A DNA stretch of 64,000 nt from GCA-2684655 sp045105235 (GTDB lineage Bacteria; Planctomycetota; UBA1135; UBA2386), in NCBI GenBank assembly GCA_045105235.1, contig JBGCDH010000076.1, forward strand, positions 1 to 64,000, given 5' to 3'. A program made the translations under genes and the position numbers. Below the pieces are notes generated by a model. It was given only the letters and a program-made list of their open reading frames with translations. It ran no database searches and was not told the origin of the DNA. Below, in pieces: positions 52,330-61,337 of the stretch (its first letter is position 1; each line of letters starts with the position of its first letter).

Positions 52330-52740
52330 ATGTTGATGCCCAAGAGGACCAAGTGGCGCAAGCAAATGCGCGGCCGCATCCGCGGCGAAGCCACTCGCGG
52401 CCATGAGGTCGCGTTCGGTGAATATGGCCTGCAATCGCTCGAGCCCGGCTGGGTTTCGGCGCGCGTCATTGAAGCTGGTCGTATCGCCGCCGGTCGTAAC
52501 GCCCCGGAAGGAAAGGTCTGGATTCGGATCTTCCCGCACAAGTCGATCAGTAAGAAGCCGGCCGAAACCCGTCAGGGTTCTGGTAAGGGCGACGTCGACT
52601 TTTGGGCCGCCGTCGTCAAGCCAGGCACGATCCTCTACGAGCTGGACGGTGTCACGGAAGAGGTCGCGAAGCGCGCCTTCAATCGCGTAGCTCACAAGCT
52701 GCCGGTCAAGGTTCGCATGGTGCGCCGCCGCCACAACTGA
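52330..52740 (+). CDS. rplP: 50S ribosomal protein L16
   Basis: A 136-residue protein starting MLMPKRTKWRKQMRGR, with GEYGLQSLEPGWVSARVIEAGRIAA in the middle and EGKVWIRIFPHKSISKKPAETRQGSGKG, all characteristic. Positions A-site tRNA. 69 nt after rpsC. Confidence 0.98.
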   Translation: MLMPKRTKWRKQMRGRIRGEATRGHEVAFGEYGLQSLEPGWVSARVIEAGRIAAGRNAPEGKVWIRIFPHKSISKKPAETRQGSGKGDVDFWAAVVKPGTILYELDGVTEEVAKRAFNRVAHKLPVKVRMVRRRHN

Positions 52741-52795
52741 TTCCAGACGTTGCTCTCAGACGCTGATCCAACAAGCATTACGCACGCATACGGCA

Positions 52796-53029
52796 ATGAA
52801 TAAGGCCATCGAAGAAATCCGCGGGACGGACACGAGCGACCTCAAGGCGAAGCTCGCGGACCTGCGCAAGGAGCAGTTCGAGCTGCGCTTTCAGGGCGCA
52901 GGCGAAGGTGCCAGCACCAACCGACAGCGCGTCCTGCGCCGCACGGTTGCACGCATCATGACGGTCATTGGTGATCGTGAGCGCCAAGAACAAAAGGGCC
53001 AGGTCCCAGCCGGAGATAAGAAAGCATGA
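52796..53029 (+). CDS. rpmC: 50S ribosomal protein L29
   Basis: A 77-residue two-helix protein (ELRxxS-type LKAKLADLRKEQFELRFQ, then NRQRVLRRTVARIMTVIGDRE). Standard position between L16 and S17. The start region (AAGCATTACGCACGCATACGGCA) has no Shine-Dalgarno sequence. Overlaps rpsQ by 4 nt. Confidence 0.94.
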   Translation: MNKAIEEIRGTDTSDLKAKLADLRKEQFELRFQGAGEGASTNRQRVLRRTVARIMTVIGDRERQEQKGQVPAGDKKA

Positions 53030-53310
53030 GCACCACCGAACAAGGCGGCGCCAAAGAGCGCACCGAACGCAAGGTCCAACGCGGCATTGTGATGTCGACG
53101 AAGATGGACAAGACGATCGTGGTCCAGGTCAACCGCAAGGTTCGCCACCCGATCTATGAGAAGTTCATGTCGCGGCGCTCCAAGTTCTACGCCCACGATG
53201 AAAAGGGCGAAGTCAACGTTGGCGATACGGTCGAGATCACGCAAACGCGCCCCATGAGCAAGCTCAAGCGCTGGCGTCTCCTCCGGATCATCCAAAAAGC
53301 GACGGTCTGA
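53026..53310 (+). CDS. rpsQ: 30S ribosomal protein S17
   Basis: A 94-residue OB-fold protein with RGIVMSTKMDKTIVVQVNRKVRHPIYEKF and the GDTVEITQTRPMSKLKRWRL segment. It is an early-binding 16S rRNA assembly protein. ATG within the rpmC end. About 105 nt follow before rplN. Confidence 0.97.
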   Translation: MSTTEQGGAKERTERKVQRGIVMSTKMDKTIVVQVNRKVRHPIYEKFMSRRSKFYAHDEKGEVNVGDTVEITQTRPMSKLKRWRLLRIIQKATV

Positions 53311-53416
53311 TTTGAGGATTGATTGGCGCGGCCGCGGATTCCTCAGCGGCCAACCAATTGATCTACGCACGGAATTGAACAACTTCTGATCCACCAAAGA
53401 GAATCAGGAAACTGCA

Positions 53417-53785
53417 ATGATCCAGGAACACTCGATGCTCGATGTGGCCGACAACACAGGTGCAAAGCGCGCCATGTGTGTCAAGGTCCTCGGCGGCAGC
53501 AAACGGCGCTATGCGTCGGTCGGAGACGTCATCGTCTGCGTCATCAAAAAGGCTCTGCCTGCCGGTGAAGTGAAAGAGCACGATGTGGTCAAGGGTGTCG
53601 TCGTCCGCACGGCCAAAGCCGTGCGACGCCAGGATGGCTCTTACATCCGCTTTGACCGCAATGCCCTTGTCGTGATCGACAAGGACAACAACCCGCGCGG
53701 CACGCGCATCTTCGGTGCAGTGGCACGCGAGCTGCGCGACCGCAACTTCATGAAGATCGTCTCGCTTGCGGAGGAGGTTGTCTGA
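53417..53785 (+). CDS. rplN: 50S ribosomal protein L14
   Basis: A 122-residue protein of exact family length, MIQEHSMLDVADNTGAKRAMCVKVLGG at the N-terminus and NPRGTRIFGAVARELRDRNFMKIVSLAEEVV at the C-terminus. Forms an inter-subunit bridge. Its stop overlaps the rplX ATG by 1 nt. Confidence 0.98.
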   Translation: MIQEHSMLDVADNTGAKRAMCVKVLGGSKRRYASVGDVIVCVIKKALPAGEVKEHDVVKGVVVRTAKAVRRQDGSYIRFDRNALVVIDKDNNPRGTRIFGAVARELRDRNFMKIVSLAEEVV

Positions 53786-54138
53786 TGCTGCTCAACAAGC
53801 CAAAGCCAAACCCGAAGCGGAAATCGCTTCACGTCAAGAAGGGCGACAAGGTCGTCGTGATTGCTGGCCAATACAAGTCCGAGGAGCCGCGCGAAGTGCT
53901 CAAGGTTGACCTGCTCAACCGACGCGTTGTTCTTCAGGGCGTCAACCTGCGGTGGAAGCACCAAAAGCCGTCGCAGGAAAACCCAAAGGGCGGCCGTGTG
54001 CAGCTCGAGATGCCGATCGACGTGAGCAACGTCCTGATGTTCAGCGAAAAGCTGGGCAAGGGAACGCGCACGCGGACGGAGATGGCCGACGGCAAGAAGG
54101 TGCGCGTCGGCACGAAGTGTGGAACCAAGTTCGATTAA
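53785..54138 (+). CDS. rplX: 50S ribosomal protein L24
   Basis: A 117-residue KOW-domain protein: VKKGDKVVVIAGQYKSEEPREVLKV, then GVNLRWKHQKPSQENPKGG and KVRVGTKCGTKFD. An assembly initiator for the 50S subunit. Preceded by GGAGGAGG, one nt overlap with rplN. Confidence 0.95.
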   Translation: MLLNKPKPNPKRKSLHVKKGDKVVVIAGQYKSEEPREVLKVDLLNRRVVLQGVNLRWKHQKPSQENPKGGRVQLEMPIDVSNVLMFSEKLGKGTRTRTEMADGKKVRVGTKCGTKFD

Positions 54139-54148
54139 GGCGTCCCAG

Positions 54149-54745
54149 ATGACCACTACCGAAAGCCCGGAAACGCAGAATCCTGAGCCACGCGCACTGC
54201 CGCGTCGCCAGCAGATCTACCGCGAGAAGGTCCTCGAGACGATGCGCTCGGAGTTCAGCTACGCCAACCCGATGATGATCCCTCGCCTGGAGAAGATCGT
54301 CATCAACATGGGCGTGGGCCAAGCCGTCGAAAACAAGAACCGCATGGATGCGGCGGTGAAGGACCTGACAGCGATCTCCGGCCAGAAGCCGTTGATCCGT
54401 AAGGCGCGCGTCGCTGTGTCGGGCTTCCGCCTGCGCATTGGCTACGCGGTCGGCTGCGCCGTCACCCTGCGCGGAGCCCGCATGTGGGAGTTCCTGGACC
54501 GCCTGGTCTCCCTCGCTGTTCCTCGTATCCGCGACTTCCGCGGGCTGCCGACGAAGTTCGACGGCCGTGGCAACTACACAATGGGCCTCTCGGAGCAGAG
54601 CGTGTTCCCGGAGATCCAGCTCGACAAGGTCGAGTTCGTCCAAGGCATGGACATTACGTTCGTCACCAGTGCCGAGACGGACAAGGAAGGCTTCGCACTG
54701 CTGAAGCACCTCGGCATGCCGTTCCAAAAGGGATCTGAAAAGTGA
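54149..54745 (+). CDS. rplE: 50S ribosomal protein L5
   Basis: A 198-residue protein; ATG at 54149 preferred to an upstream GTG inside rplX. Motifs: YREKVLETMRSEFSYANPMMIPRLEKIVINMGVG, RKARVAVSGFRLRIGYAVGCAVTLRG, FDGRGNYTMGLSEQSVFPEI. Binds 5S rRNA and contacts P-site tRNA. The downstream 126 nt contain an imperfect 24- to 27-bp direct repeat built on GCAAAC-GTGATC. Confidence 0.97.
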   Translation: MTTTESPETQNPEPRALPRRQQIYREKVLETMRSEFSYANPMMIPRLEKIVINMGVGQAVENKNRMDAAVKDLTAISGQKPLIRKARVAVSGFRLRIGYAVGCAVTLRGARMWEFLDRLVSLAVPRIRDFRGLPTKFDGRGNYTMGLSEQSVFPEIQLDKVEFVQGMDITFVTSAETDKEGFALLKHLGMPFQKGSEK

Positions 54746-54871
54746 TCTCGCACCCCGCCCCGCAAACTGTGATCGGGCCAATTTCAACCTGGCAAACCGT
54801 GATCTCAAACCCGTCCATGGTCCTGCGCGCGTCTGCGCCGTCGACCAACAACCCGTTTACCGCATACTGAT

Positions 54872-55057
54872 ATGGCCAAGAAGTGCTTGAAGGTGAAGCA
54901 GCAACGCACGCCCAAGTTTTCGACTCGGGCGTACAGCCGCTGTCAGCTCTGCGGTCGTCCGCGCGCCTACTACCGAAAGTTCGGTATCTGTCGTTGCTGT
55001 TTCCGTAAACTCGCTCTGCAGGGGGAAATCCCCGGCGTGCGAAAGGCCTCGTGGTAA
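54872..55057 (+). CDS. rpsZ: 30S ribosomal protein S14, zinc-binding short type
   Basis: A 61-residue short S14 with the zinc site Cys24, Cys27, Cys40, Cys43, typical of type Z proteins rather than the long zinc-free form. Start region GTTTACCGCATACTGAT is without Shine-Dalgarno sequence. Between rplE and rpsH as usual. Confidence 0.97.
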   Translation: MAKKCLKVKQQRTPKFSTRAYSRCQLCGRPRAYYRKFGICRCCFRKLALQGEIPGVRKASW

Positions 55058-55076
55058 CAGCAGGAGATTCGACGCC

Positions 55077-55472
55077 ATGATGACCGATCCGATCGCCGAC
55101 ATGCTGACCCGTATTCGCAATGCTCTGATGAGCGGCGCGAACAACTGCGTTGTGCCCGGTAGCCGCCTCAAGGTGGCCATCCTGGACACGCTCAAGCGTG
55201 AAGGTTTCATCGACCGCTACGAGGTTGCCTCGAACGGTCCTCGCTCGGCCGTGAGCATAGAGTTCCGTTTTGGCCCTGACGGCGAACGCGTGATCTCTTC
55301 ACTGGCTCGCTTCAGCAAGCCTGGCTGCCGCCGCTATCGCTCGTGCAAGGAATTGCCGAAGGTGCGTGGTGGGCTCGGGATTGCCGTAGTTTCCACAAAC
55401 CAAGGTGTGCTGTCGGACCGCGAGTGTCGTCAGCGCAAGGTCGGTGGTGAGGTGCTCTGCACGGTGGATTGA
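55077..55472 (+). CDS. rpsH: 30S ribosomal protein S8
   Basis: A 131-residue protein, TDPIADMLTRIRNALMSG at the start, and C-terminal GLGIAVVSTNQGVLSDRECRQRKVGGEVLC. Binds helix 21 of 16S rRNA; translation regulator of the spc operon in enterobacteria. Two adjacent ATGs; the first is taken. A 228-nt gap, larger than neighbouring gaps, precedes rplF and contains no credible gene. Confidence 0.97.
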   Translation: MMTDPIADMLTRIRNALMSGANNCVVPGSRLKVAILDTLKREGFIDRYEVASNGPRSAVSIEFRFGPDGERVISSLARFSKPGCRRYRSCKELPKVRGGLGIAVVSTNQGVLSDRECRQRKVGGEVLCTVD

Positions 55473-55700
55473 TCCCGGCTGGCTGGCCCGTTCGACCGCG
55501 ATTTCGCTGGGCTGACGTTCGCGTCGCCGTCCCGCGAAAGTGTCGTGCTCTAAGGATCCGCCACCGATTCACCACGTGCGTTGCTGCTCCCAGCCATCGC
55601 CCAATCCGCCTAGACCCATCCGTGTCCCAGGCCGCACACGTCGTGTGCCGCTTGTCGCCACGGGCCTAACTTTCAGCAGAACTGTCGGAGAACGTATTCC

Positions 55701-56246
55701 ATGTCGAGAATTGGCAAGACACCTATCAGCGTGCCGAGCGGCGTCACCGTCGACGTCGCAGCCGACTCGGTGACCGTCAAGGGCCCAAAGGGGGAGCGCA
55801 AGCTGCCTCTTCGCTCTGAGATCAAGGTCGCCGTCGAAGACGGCAGCATGGTCGTCGACACAAACGAGGACAGCCGCTTCGCCCACGCGATGCGCGGCAC
55901 GATGCGTTCGCTGCTGAACAATGCCGTGACCGGCGTGACCGAGGGCTTCGTCAAGAAGCTGGAAGTGGCAGGCGTTGGCTTCGAGGTCGACCTCAAGGGC
56001 AAGGAGCTGATCCTCAAGATCGGCTTCAACATGCCCAAGAAGTTCCTGATCCCGGACACGGTCAAGGTTGAGTGCCCGACACTGACGTCGATTGTGATCA
56101 GCGGGGCCGACAACCAACAGGTTGGTCAGGTCGCGGCTGAGATCCGCAAGCTGCGCAAGCCGGAGCCTTACAAGGGCAAGGGCATCAAATACGAAGGCGA
56201 AGTCATCAAGCGCAAGGCCGGCAAGGCCTTCGCTTCTGGCGGCTAG
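55701..56246 (+). CDS. rplF: 50S ribosomal protein L6
   Basis: A 181-residue protein with SRIGKTPISVPSGVTVDV, NAVTGVTEGFVKKLEVAGVGFEV and RKPEPYKGKGIKYEGEVIKRKAGKAF near the C-terminus. Standard length. TCGGAG upstream acts as a weak Shine-Dalgarno site. Confidence 0.98.
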   Translation: MSRIGKTPISVPSGVTVDVAADSVTVKGPKGERKLPLRSEIKVAVEDGSMVVDTNEDSRFAHAMRGTMRSLLNNAVTGVTEGFVKKLEVAGVGFEVDLKGKELILKIGFNMPKKFLIPDTVKVECPTLTSIVISGADNQQVGQVAAEIRKLRKPEPYKGKGIKYEGEVIKRKAGKAFASGG

Positions 56247-56326
56247 TCTGATCTGATTCGGTCCTGATCTGAGTCGCCGGGTTGACCCGCCGACACCACT
56301 GAACAACTGCATTCGCATTACCTGCA

Positions 56327-56695
56327 ATGACTTCGACCAAGAAGAAGCACAAGTCCCGTCGCGGCAAGGCGCTCTCGCTGCGTAAGCGACTGCGCATGCG
56401 CAGTGAGCGTCCACGTCTGTCGATCTTCCGCAGCCTGACCAACATCTCGGTTCAGGTCATCGATGATATCGATGGCAAGACCGTCGCTGCGGCCTCCTCG
56501 CTAGAGAAGGAAGTCAAGGGCTCGGTCGCGGGCATGAACAAGACCGACATCGCCAAGAAGATCGGCGAAATGGTGGGGGAGCGCGCGAAGAAGGCGGGCG
56601 TCACCAGGGTTTCGCTGGATCGCGGCGCCTACAAGTATCACGGCCGGATCAAAGCGCTCGCCGACGGCGCGCGCGAAGCCGGCCTCGAGTTCTAA
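56327..56695 (+). CDS. rplR: 50S ribosomal protein L18
   Basis: A 122-residue protein: RRGKALSLRKRLRMRSERPRLSIFRSLTNISVQVIDD, then the C-terminal FDRGAYKYHGRIKALADGAREAGLEF-type end (here LDRGAYKYHG). Binds 5S rRNA. The upstream region is A/C-rich without Shine-Dalgarno sequence. Confidence 0.97.
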   Translation: MTSTKKKHKSRRGKALSLRKRLRMRSERPRLSIFRSLTNISVQVIDDIDGKTVAAASSLEKEVKGSVAGMNKTDIAKKIGEMVGERAKKAGVTRVSLDRGAYKYHGRIKALADGAREAGLEF

Positions 56696-56707
56696 AGGAA
56701 CACATCG

Positions 56708-57220
56708 ATGGCAAAGGGCACTATCAATCTCGTTCCGATCGACGAAGCGCTGGCCGCTGACGTTGAAGATGACGTCGTCGCGATCAACCGCTCTGCAGCG
56801 GTGGTCAAGGGCGGTCGTCGCTTCTCCTTCAGCTCGCTAACGGTTGTCGGCAACCGGAACGGACTCGTCGGCATCGGCTACGGCAAAGGCCGTGAAGTTC
56901 CGATGGCAATCGAAAAGTCGGTCAAGGATGCGCGCAAGCAGATCATGCGCGTGGTCCGCGAAGGCACGACGATTCCGCACCCCGTGGACGGCGTCTACTG
57001 CTCGTCGACCGTGCGCTTGGTCCCGGCGGCGCCGGGAACGGGCATCATCGCCGGCAAGGCCGTGCGAAAGGTGCTGGAGCGCGCGGGTATCACGGACATC
57101 CTGACCAAGAACTACGGTTCGACCAATGCGCTCAACGTCGTCAAGGCGACGATGGTGGCGCTTAGCATGCTGCGCAGCCGCGAGGAAACCGCGAAGCTGC
57201 GAGGAGTGGAACTAGAATGA
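56708..57220 (+). CDS. rpsE: 30S ribosomal protein S5
   Basis: A 170-residue protein with a double-stranded RNA-binding-like N-domain (INRSAAVVKGGRRFSFSSLTVVGNRNGLVGIG) and RLVPAAPGTGIIAGKAVRKVLERAGI. The stop overlaps the rplO start (ATGA). No rpmD (L30) lies between rpsE and rplO, as in several phyla. Confidence 0.98.
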   Translation: MAKGTINLVPIDEALAADVEDDVVAINRSAAVVKGGRRFSFSSLTVVGNRNGLVGIGYGKGREVPMAIEKSVKDARKQIMRVVREGTTIPHPVDGVYCSSTVRLVPAAPGTGIIAGKAVRKVLERAGITDILTKNYGSTNALNVVKATMVALSMLRSREETAKLRGVELE

Positions 57221-57801
57221 ACCTCGCGGAAGCAAAGACGCTCGGTATCAAGTTCCCCGATGTCAAGCGGCGCGGCCGTGGCACGGGATCCGGCAACGGC
57301 AAGACTGCGGGCAAGGGCCACAAGGGTGCGAAGGCGCGCTCCGGTTGGTCGCGCCGTATCGGTTGGGAGGGTGGCCAGATGCCGCTCTACCGCCGCTTGC
57401 CGAAGCGTGGTTTCAACAACAAGAACTTCGAGAAGAACTACACGGTCGTCAACGTCAAGGACCTCGAGTCCTTCGACGCCGGCGCAGTTGTCGATCTCGC
57501 GGCGGTGCTCGGCAAGGGCCTGGCATCGAAGGCCAAGCACTCGGACCTCTTCAAGATCCTCGGCGACGGGGAGCTCAAGAAGTCGGTCACGGTGAAGGTG
57601 GACGCCATCACCAAGTCGGCCAAAGAGAAGATCGAGGCAGCCGGCGGAACCGTTGAGCTGATCGCGAAGAAGGCCATGCGTCCGAAGTTTGTTGCCAAGG
57701 ATGGCAGCAAGAAGACGCCGGGCAAGCCGCGCATTCGTCGTGGCAACGGCAAGGCAAGCCTGAACCCTGAAGTGGTCGAAGCGAAGGAAGGCGACGCCTA
57801 A
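57217..57801 (+). CDS. rplO: 50S ribosomal protein L15, C-terminally extended
   Basis: A 194-residue protein. The N-terminal RRGRGTGSGNGKTAGKGHKGAKAR and QMPLYRRLPKRGFNNKNF are canonical, followed by the L15e/L18e-like core. A Lys/Gly/Pro/Arg-rich tail of about 40 residues (from about 155) makes it longer than the usual 145. Encoded 4 nt inside the rpsE end. Confidence 0.95.
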   Translation: MNLAEAKTLGIKFPDVKRRGRGTGSGNGKTAGKGHKGAKARSGWSRRIGWEGGQMPLYRRLPKRGFNNKNFEKNYTVVNVKDLESFDAGAVVDLAAVLGKGLASKAKHSDLFKILGDGELKKSVTVKVDAITKSAKEKIEAAGGTVELIAKKAMRPKFVAKDGSKKTPGKPRIRRGNGKASLNPEVVEAKEGDA

Positions 57802-57902
57802 ACGGCGCGCCGCAATCGTCCGCCGTTCGCCGAAATACGCGTAGTTCCAAGCCGCAGCCCTACCGCCCTTAACGCCTCTTAGCTCCCGCAGCGAGACCCA
57901 GC

Positions 57903-59306
57903 ATGAACGTGTCGATCACCAACCTGTTCAAGGTGCCCGAGATCCGGAACAAGATCCTGATCACGATGGGTCTGCTGCTGATCTACCGCGTCGGTTTTTT
58001 CATTCCGCTGCCGGGTGTGAACGCGGATGCGTTCCTCAACAACAGCAACAGCATGGAAGGCATTGGCCGCCTGCTGGGCATGGCCAACGTGCTGACCGGT
58101 GGTTCGCTTCAGAGCGCCACGCTGTTCTCGCTCGGCGTCATGCCATACATCTCGGCAAGCATCATCTTCAGCTTGCTGACGAAGGCTGTGCCGTCCCTGG
58201 AAAAGATCGCCAAGGAAGGCGCCAGCGGCCAACGCAAGATCAACCAGTACACGCGTCTCGCGACCGTGTTCATCTGCCTTGTGCAGTCCTGGTTTGTGAT
58301 CGGTGGGGCGCTCGGCGGTGAAGACAACAAGATGCTCCATGCGGGCATCGACGAGTGGTTTGGGCTCTACACCATCGTCGTCATGGTCGCGCTCACTGCC
58401 GGCACGATGTTCATCATGTGGCTTGGTGAGCAGATCACCGAGCACGGCATCGGCAATGGCATCTCGCTGATCATCATGGCGGGAATCATCTCGAACCTTG
58501 GTCCGGTGCTCGGCGCATCGATCACCGGCGGCACGATGGACACCGAAGCGTGGCAGAGCATGCTGCTCTTCCTGGGCGCCTGGGCGGTCACGGTCGTCGC
58601 CGTGGTCTTTATGACCAAGGCGCAGCGTCGTATCCCGATCCAGCAGGCCAAGCAGGCTCGCGGTCGCCAGGTATACGGCGGTCAAAAGACCTACCTGCCG
58701 TTCAAGGTCAACCAGGCAGGCGTCATGCCGATCATCTTCGGCTCGGCGCTGCTGATGATCCCCGGCCTGATTGGCACAGCTCTAGGCAACACCTTCCTCG
58801 AGCAGTCGTTCGGCAACCAGCAGGGCTTCTGGTTCGTGCTTTCGTTCGCCGTGCTGATCTTCTTCTTCTCGTTCTTCTGGACGTCGATGATGTTCCAGCC
58901 GAACGACATCGCGAAGAACCTGCAGGAAGGCGGCTCGTTCATCCCCGGTATCCGACCCGGCAAGCCAACCGCCAAGTTCCTCGAGAACACGATGGTTCGC
59001 ATCACCCTGGCGGGGGCGGCGTTCTTGGCTCTGATCGCGGTCATGCCGTCGCTGGTGGGCACCACGGGTCGATCCTCTGACCAGGTCCTGCTCTACTTCA
59101 TGTCCGGCACGTCCATCCTCATCGTGGTGGGGGTTGCTCTCGACATGGTGGAGAAGATCAACGCCCTGCTCGTGATGCGGAACTACGAAGGCATCATGGC
59201 CGATGGCAGTGGCCCGGGCGCTCCGGGCGGCGGCGGTGAAGCTGCCGCAGGCGGAGCCGCGGGCGGCGGCGGCGGCGGCGGCTGGGGCCGACGTTCCCAG
59301 AGCTAG
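57903..59306 (+). CDS. secY: Protein translocase subunit SecY
   Basis: A 467-residue ten-helix membrane protein: KILITMGLLLIYRVGFFIPLPGVN opens TM1, the plug/pore region GGSLQSATLFSLGVMPYISASIIFSLL follows, and GQRKINQYTRLATVFICLVQ and cytoplasmic loops with RRIPIQQAKQARGRQVYGGQKTYLPFKVN are diagnostic. The C-terminus has a Gly/Ala-rich tail (last about 40 residues) beyond the usual end. Forms the translocation channel with SecE/SecG. Standard spc position after rplO. Confidence 0.98.
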   Translation: MNVSITNLFKVPEIRNKILITMGLLLIYRVGFFIPLPGVNADAFLNNSNSMEGIGRLLGMANVLTGGSLQSATLFSLGVMPYISASIIFSLLTKAVPSLEKIAKEGASGQRKINQYTRLATVFICLVQSWFVIGGALGGEDNKMLHAGIDEWFGLYTIVVMVALTAGTMFIMWLGEQITEHGIGNGISLIIMAGIISNLGPVLGASITGGTMDTEAWQSMLLFLGAWAVTVVAVVFMTKAQRRIPIQQAKQARGRQVYGGQKTYLPFKVNQAGVMPIIFGSALLMIPGLIGTALGNTFLEQSFGNQQGFWFVLSFAVLIFFFSFFWTSMMFQPNDIAKNLQEGGSFIPGIRPGKPTAKFLENTMVRITLAGAAFLALIAVMPSLVGTTGRSSDQVLLYFMSGTSILIVVGVALDMVEKINALLVMRNYEGIMADGSGPGAPGGGGEAAAGGAAGGGGGGGWGRRSQS

Positions 59307-59372
59307 TTCGCACGTAGCCGCTACACGCGGCGTCCAAGAAATACCAACCCCGATCCTTCCGACCTTCACCTG

Positions 59373-60044
59373 ATGTCCAACGACCTGCAAGCTCGCTGCG
59401 TGTTCCTCGGTGCCCCTGGCGCCGGCAAGGGCACACAGGCCAAGCGCGTCGCCGCGGATCGTGGCTTGCTGCACATCTCGACGGGGGACATGCTGCGGGC
59501 GGCGGTCAAGTCTGGCAGCGAGCTGGGTGTTCATGCCAAGTCGTTCATGGATGCGGGCAAGCTCGTCCCCGACCAACTGATCATTGATATGGTCAAGGTC
59601 CGGATTGCGGAGCCGGATGCACGGGCGAACGGCTCATCATCAGCCTGGATCCTGGACGGCTTCCCACGTACACTTCCGCAGGCGGAAGCACTGGACCAGA
59701 ACCTGTCCGGAGCCGAAGCGCTGACCCACGTGATCTCCTTCGCCGTGCCGGAAGAGGTCTTGATGGGACGCCTTACCGGTCGTCGGACGTGCTCGAAGTG
59801 TGGTGCCATTTGGCATGTCGAGTACAAGCCCACGAGCGCCGAAGGCGTCTGCGATGCGTGTGGTGGTGAACTAACCCAACGTTCGGACGATCGCGAAGAA
59901 GCGATCGGCGCGCGTCTTCAAGAGTATCGATCGCTGACGGCGCCCTTGCTGGCGTACTATGGCGATCGTGGTGTATTGAAGGAGGTCGATGCGAATCGAT
60001 CTCCTGACGTCGTTTTCCAGGAGCTGCTGAAGCAAATGCAATGA
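59373..60044 (+). CDS. adk: Adenylate kinase, zinc-lid type
   Basis: A 223-residue long-form adenylate kinase. P-loop GAPGAGKGTQ near residue 14, AMP-binding ISTGDMLRAA and LDGFPRTLPQAEAL, and a LID with zinc-site cysteines 140, 143, 160 and 163. Converts ATP and AMP to two ADP. Sits between secY and infA; the usual map gene is absent. Its end overlaps infA by 4 nt. Confidence 0.97.
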   Translation: MSNDLQARCVFLGAPGAGKGTQAKRVAADRGLLHISTGDMLRAAVKSGSELGVHAKSFMDAGKLVPDQLIIDMVKVRIAEPDARANGSSSAWILDGFPRTLPQAEALDQNLSGAEALTHVISFAVPEEVLMGRLTGRRTCSKCGAIWHVEYKPTSAEGVCDACGGELTQRSDDREEAIGARLQEYRSLTAPLLAYYGDRGVLKEVDANRSPDVVFQELLKQMQ

Positions 60045-60292
60045 CCGATGGATCGGAGCCGTCCCACCCTAAGCTGGATGCCAAGGGAGAGGGGGAGCGA
60101 GCCACTGTGCTTGAGCCCCTAAACAACGGACTGTTTCGATTGCAGATGGCCGACGGACGACTCGTCGTGGCACATGTATCTAAGGATCTGCGGATGGCGT
60201 TCTCACGTCTGCTCGCAGGAGACCCGGTACTTGTCAACGTGAGTCCGTTCGATCCAAACAGGGCCCGCATCTGCAAGTTACTCGATCGGTAG
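60041..60292 (+). CDS. infA: Translation initiation factor IF-1
   Basis: An 83-residue OB-fold protein (VLEPLNNGLFRLQMADGRLVVAHVSKDLRM, then GDPVLVNVSPFDPNRARICKLL). It has an N-terminal extension of about 18 residues compared with the canonical 72-residue IF-1, and several departures from the usual core (for example VAHVSKDLRMAFSRLLAG where most have isGKMRkn). Binds the 30S A site during initiation. ATG overlaps the adk stop. Confidence 0.88.
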   Translation: MTDGSEPSHPKLDAKGEGERATVLEPLNNGLFRLQMADGRLVVAHVSKDLRMAFSRLLAGDPVLVNVSPFDPNRARICKLLDR

Positions 60293-60351
60293 TTCGCTAG
60301 ACTCAGCTCCACCCGCAGAACCAACTTTCCTCCAAAACCAGCAGAACTGTC

Positions 60352-60468
60352 GTGAAGGTCAGAGCCAGCGTCCGTCGCATGTGCGACAAGTGCAAGGTCG
60401 TCAAGCGCCGTGGGATCGTGCGCGTCATCTGTGAAAACCCGCGCCACAAGCAGCGCCAGGGTAAGTAG
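60352..60468 (+). CDS. rpmJ: 50S ribosomal protein L36, zinc (C+) form
   Basis: A 38-residue protein with GTG start at 60352: KVRASVRRMCDKCKVVKRRG at the N-terminus, then the end VICENPRHKQRQGK. Zinc ligands Cys11, Cys14, Cys27 and His32 are all present, marking the C+ form. Too short to be found by length filters; located between infA and rpsM as expected. Confidence 0.96.
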   Translation: MKVRASVRRMCDKCKVVKRRGIVRVICENPRHKQRQGK

Positions 60469-60500
60469 CCTCTCGCCACACCCCCCGTCAGGATCCCCAT

Positions 60501-60878
60501 ATGCCCAGACTTCTTGGTGTCGACATCCCGAATGAAAAGCGCATCGATATTGCGCTTCAGTACCTCTACGGCGTTGGCCCGGCCGTGGCCAAGAAGTGCC
60601 TGGAGGAGCTAGCGATCAGTCCCACAGTCCGTGCAAAGGACCTCAAGGACGACGAGGTCGCCAACATTGCTGGATACCTCGAGCAAAACTTCCCGGTCGA
60701 AGGTGCTCTGCGTCGTCAAAACATGCAGAACATCACCCGACTGAAGGAGATTTACTGCTACCGCGGTCTGCGCCACCGGCGCGGCCTACCCGTGCACGGG
60801 CAGCGCACACGCTGCAACGCGCGAACCCGTAAGGGCCCGCGTAAGACCGTTGCCAACAAGAAGATCCTGAGGAAGTAG
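60501..60878 (+). CDS. rpsM: 30S ribosomal protein S13
   Basis: A 125-residue protein: MPRLLGVDIPNEKRIDIALQYLYGVG and the C-terminal CYRGLRHRRGLPVHGQRTRCNARTRKGPRKTV. Contacts tRNA and forms inter-subunit bridges. 32 nt after rpmJ, start of the alpha operon genes. Confidence 0.98.
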   Translation: MPRLLGVDIPNEKRIDIALQYLYGVGPAVAKKCLEELAISPTVRAKDLKDDEVANIAGYLEQNFPVEGALRRQNMQNITRLKEIYCYRGLRHRRGLPVHGQRTRCNARTRKGPRKTVANKKILRK

Positions 60879-60900
60879 GCCGAGGCCGCGAGAACTACTG

Positions 60901-61281
60901 ATGAGCGATAAGAAGAAAGCCAAGGTCCGTAAGAATGTCGGCAAGGCCGTCGCCCACGTGAAGGCGTCGTTCAACAACACGATCGTCACGGTCGTGGACC
61001 TTGCCGGCCAGGTCATCGCCTGGGATTCGGCGGGAACGATTGGATACAAGGGCTCCCGCAAGAGCACGCCATTTGCTGCACAGCGCGCCGCCGAGAAGGT
61101 GGCCGACAAGTGCAAGAAGATGGGTGTTCACGAAATGGAAGTGCTGGTGCGTGGTCCGGGTTCGGGGCGCGAGTCGGCGGTCCGAGCGCTGGCGAACTCC
61201 GGTATTGACGTGAAGTGCATCGAAGATTGCACCCCGTTGCCACACAATGGCTGCCGGCCGCGCAAGCGTCGCCGCGTCTGA
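60901..61281 (+). CDS. rpsK: 30S ribosomal protein S11
   Basis: A 126-residue protein with VAHVKASFNNTIVTVVDLAGQVIAW, GYKGSRKSTPFAAQRAAEKVADKC and the C-terminal PLPHNGCRPRKRRRV. Standard length, in the 30S platform. 22 nt after rpsM. Confidence 0.98.
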   Translation: MSDKKKAKVRKNVGKAVAHVKASFNNTIVTVVDLAGQVIAWDSAGTIGYKGSRKSTPFAAQRAAEKVADKCKKMGVHEMEVLVRGPGSGRESAVRALANSGIDVKCIEDCTPLPHNGCRPRKRRRV

Positions 61282-61337
61282 TCCCCTAGGGCCTGCTCTC
61301 ACCTAGGGCTTGGCCACCAACTACAAGACAAACTGTA

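Noticed and set aside
51076..52734. A 552-codon reverse frame across rplV-rpsC-rplP
   Set aside because: Antisense to three secure ribosomal genes.
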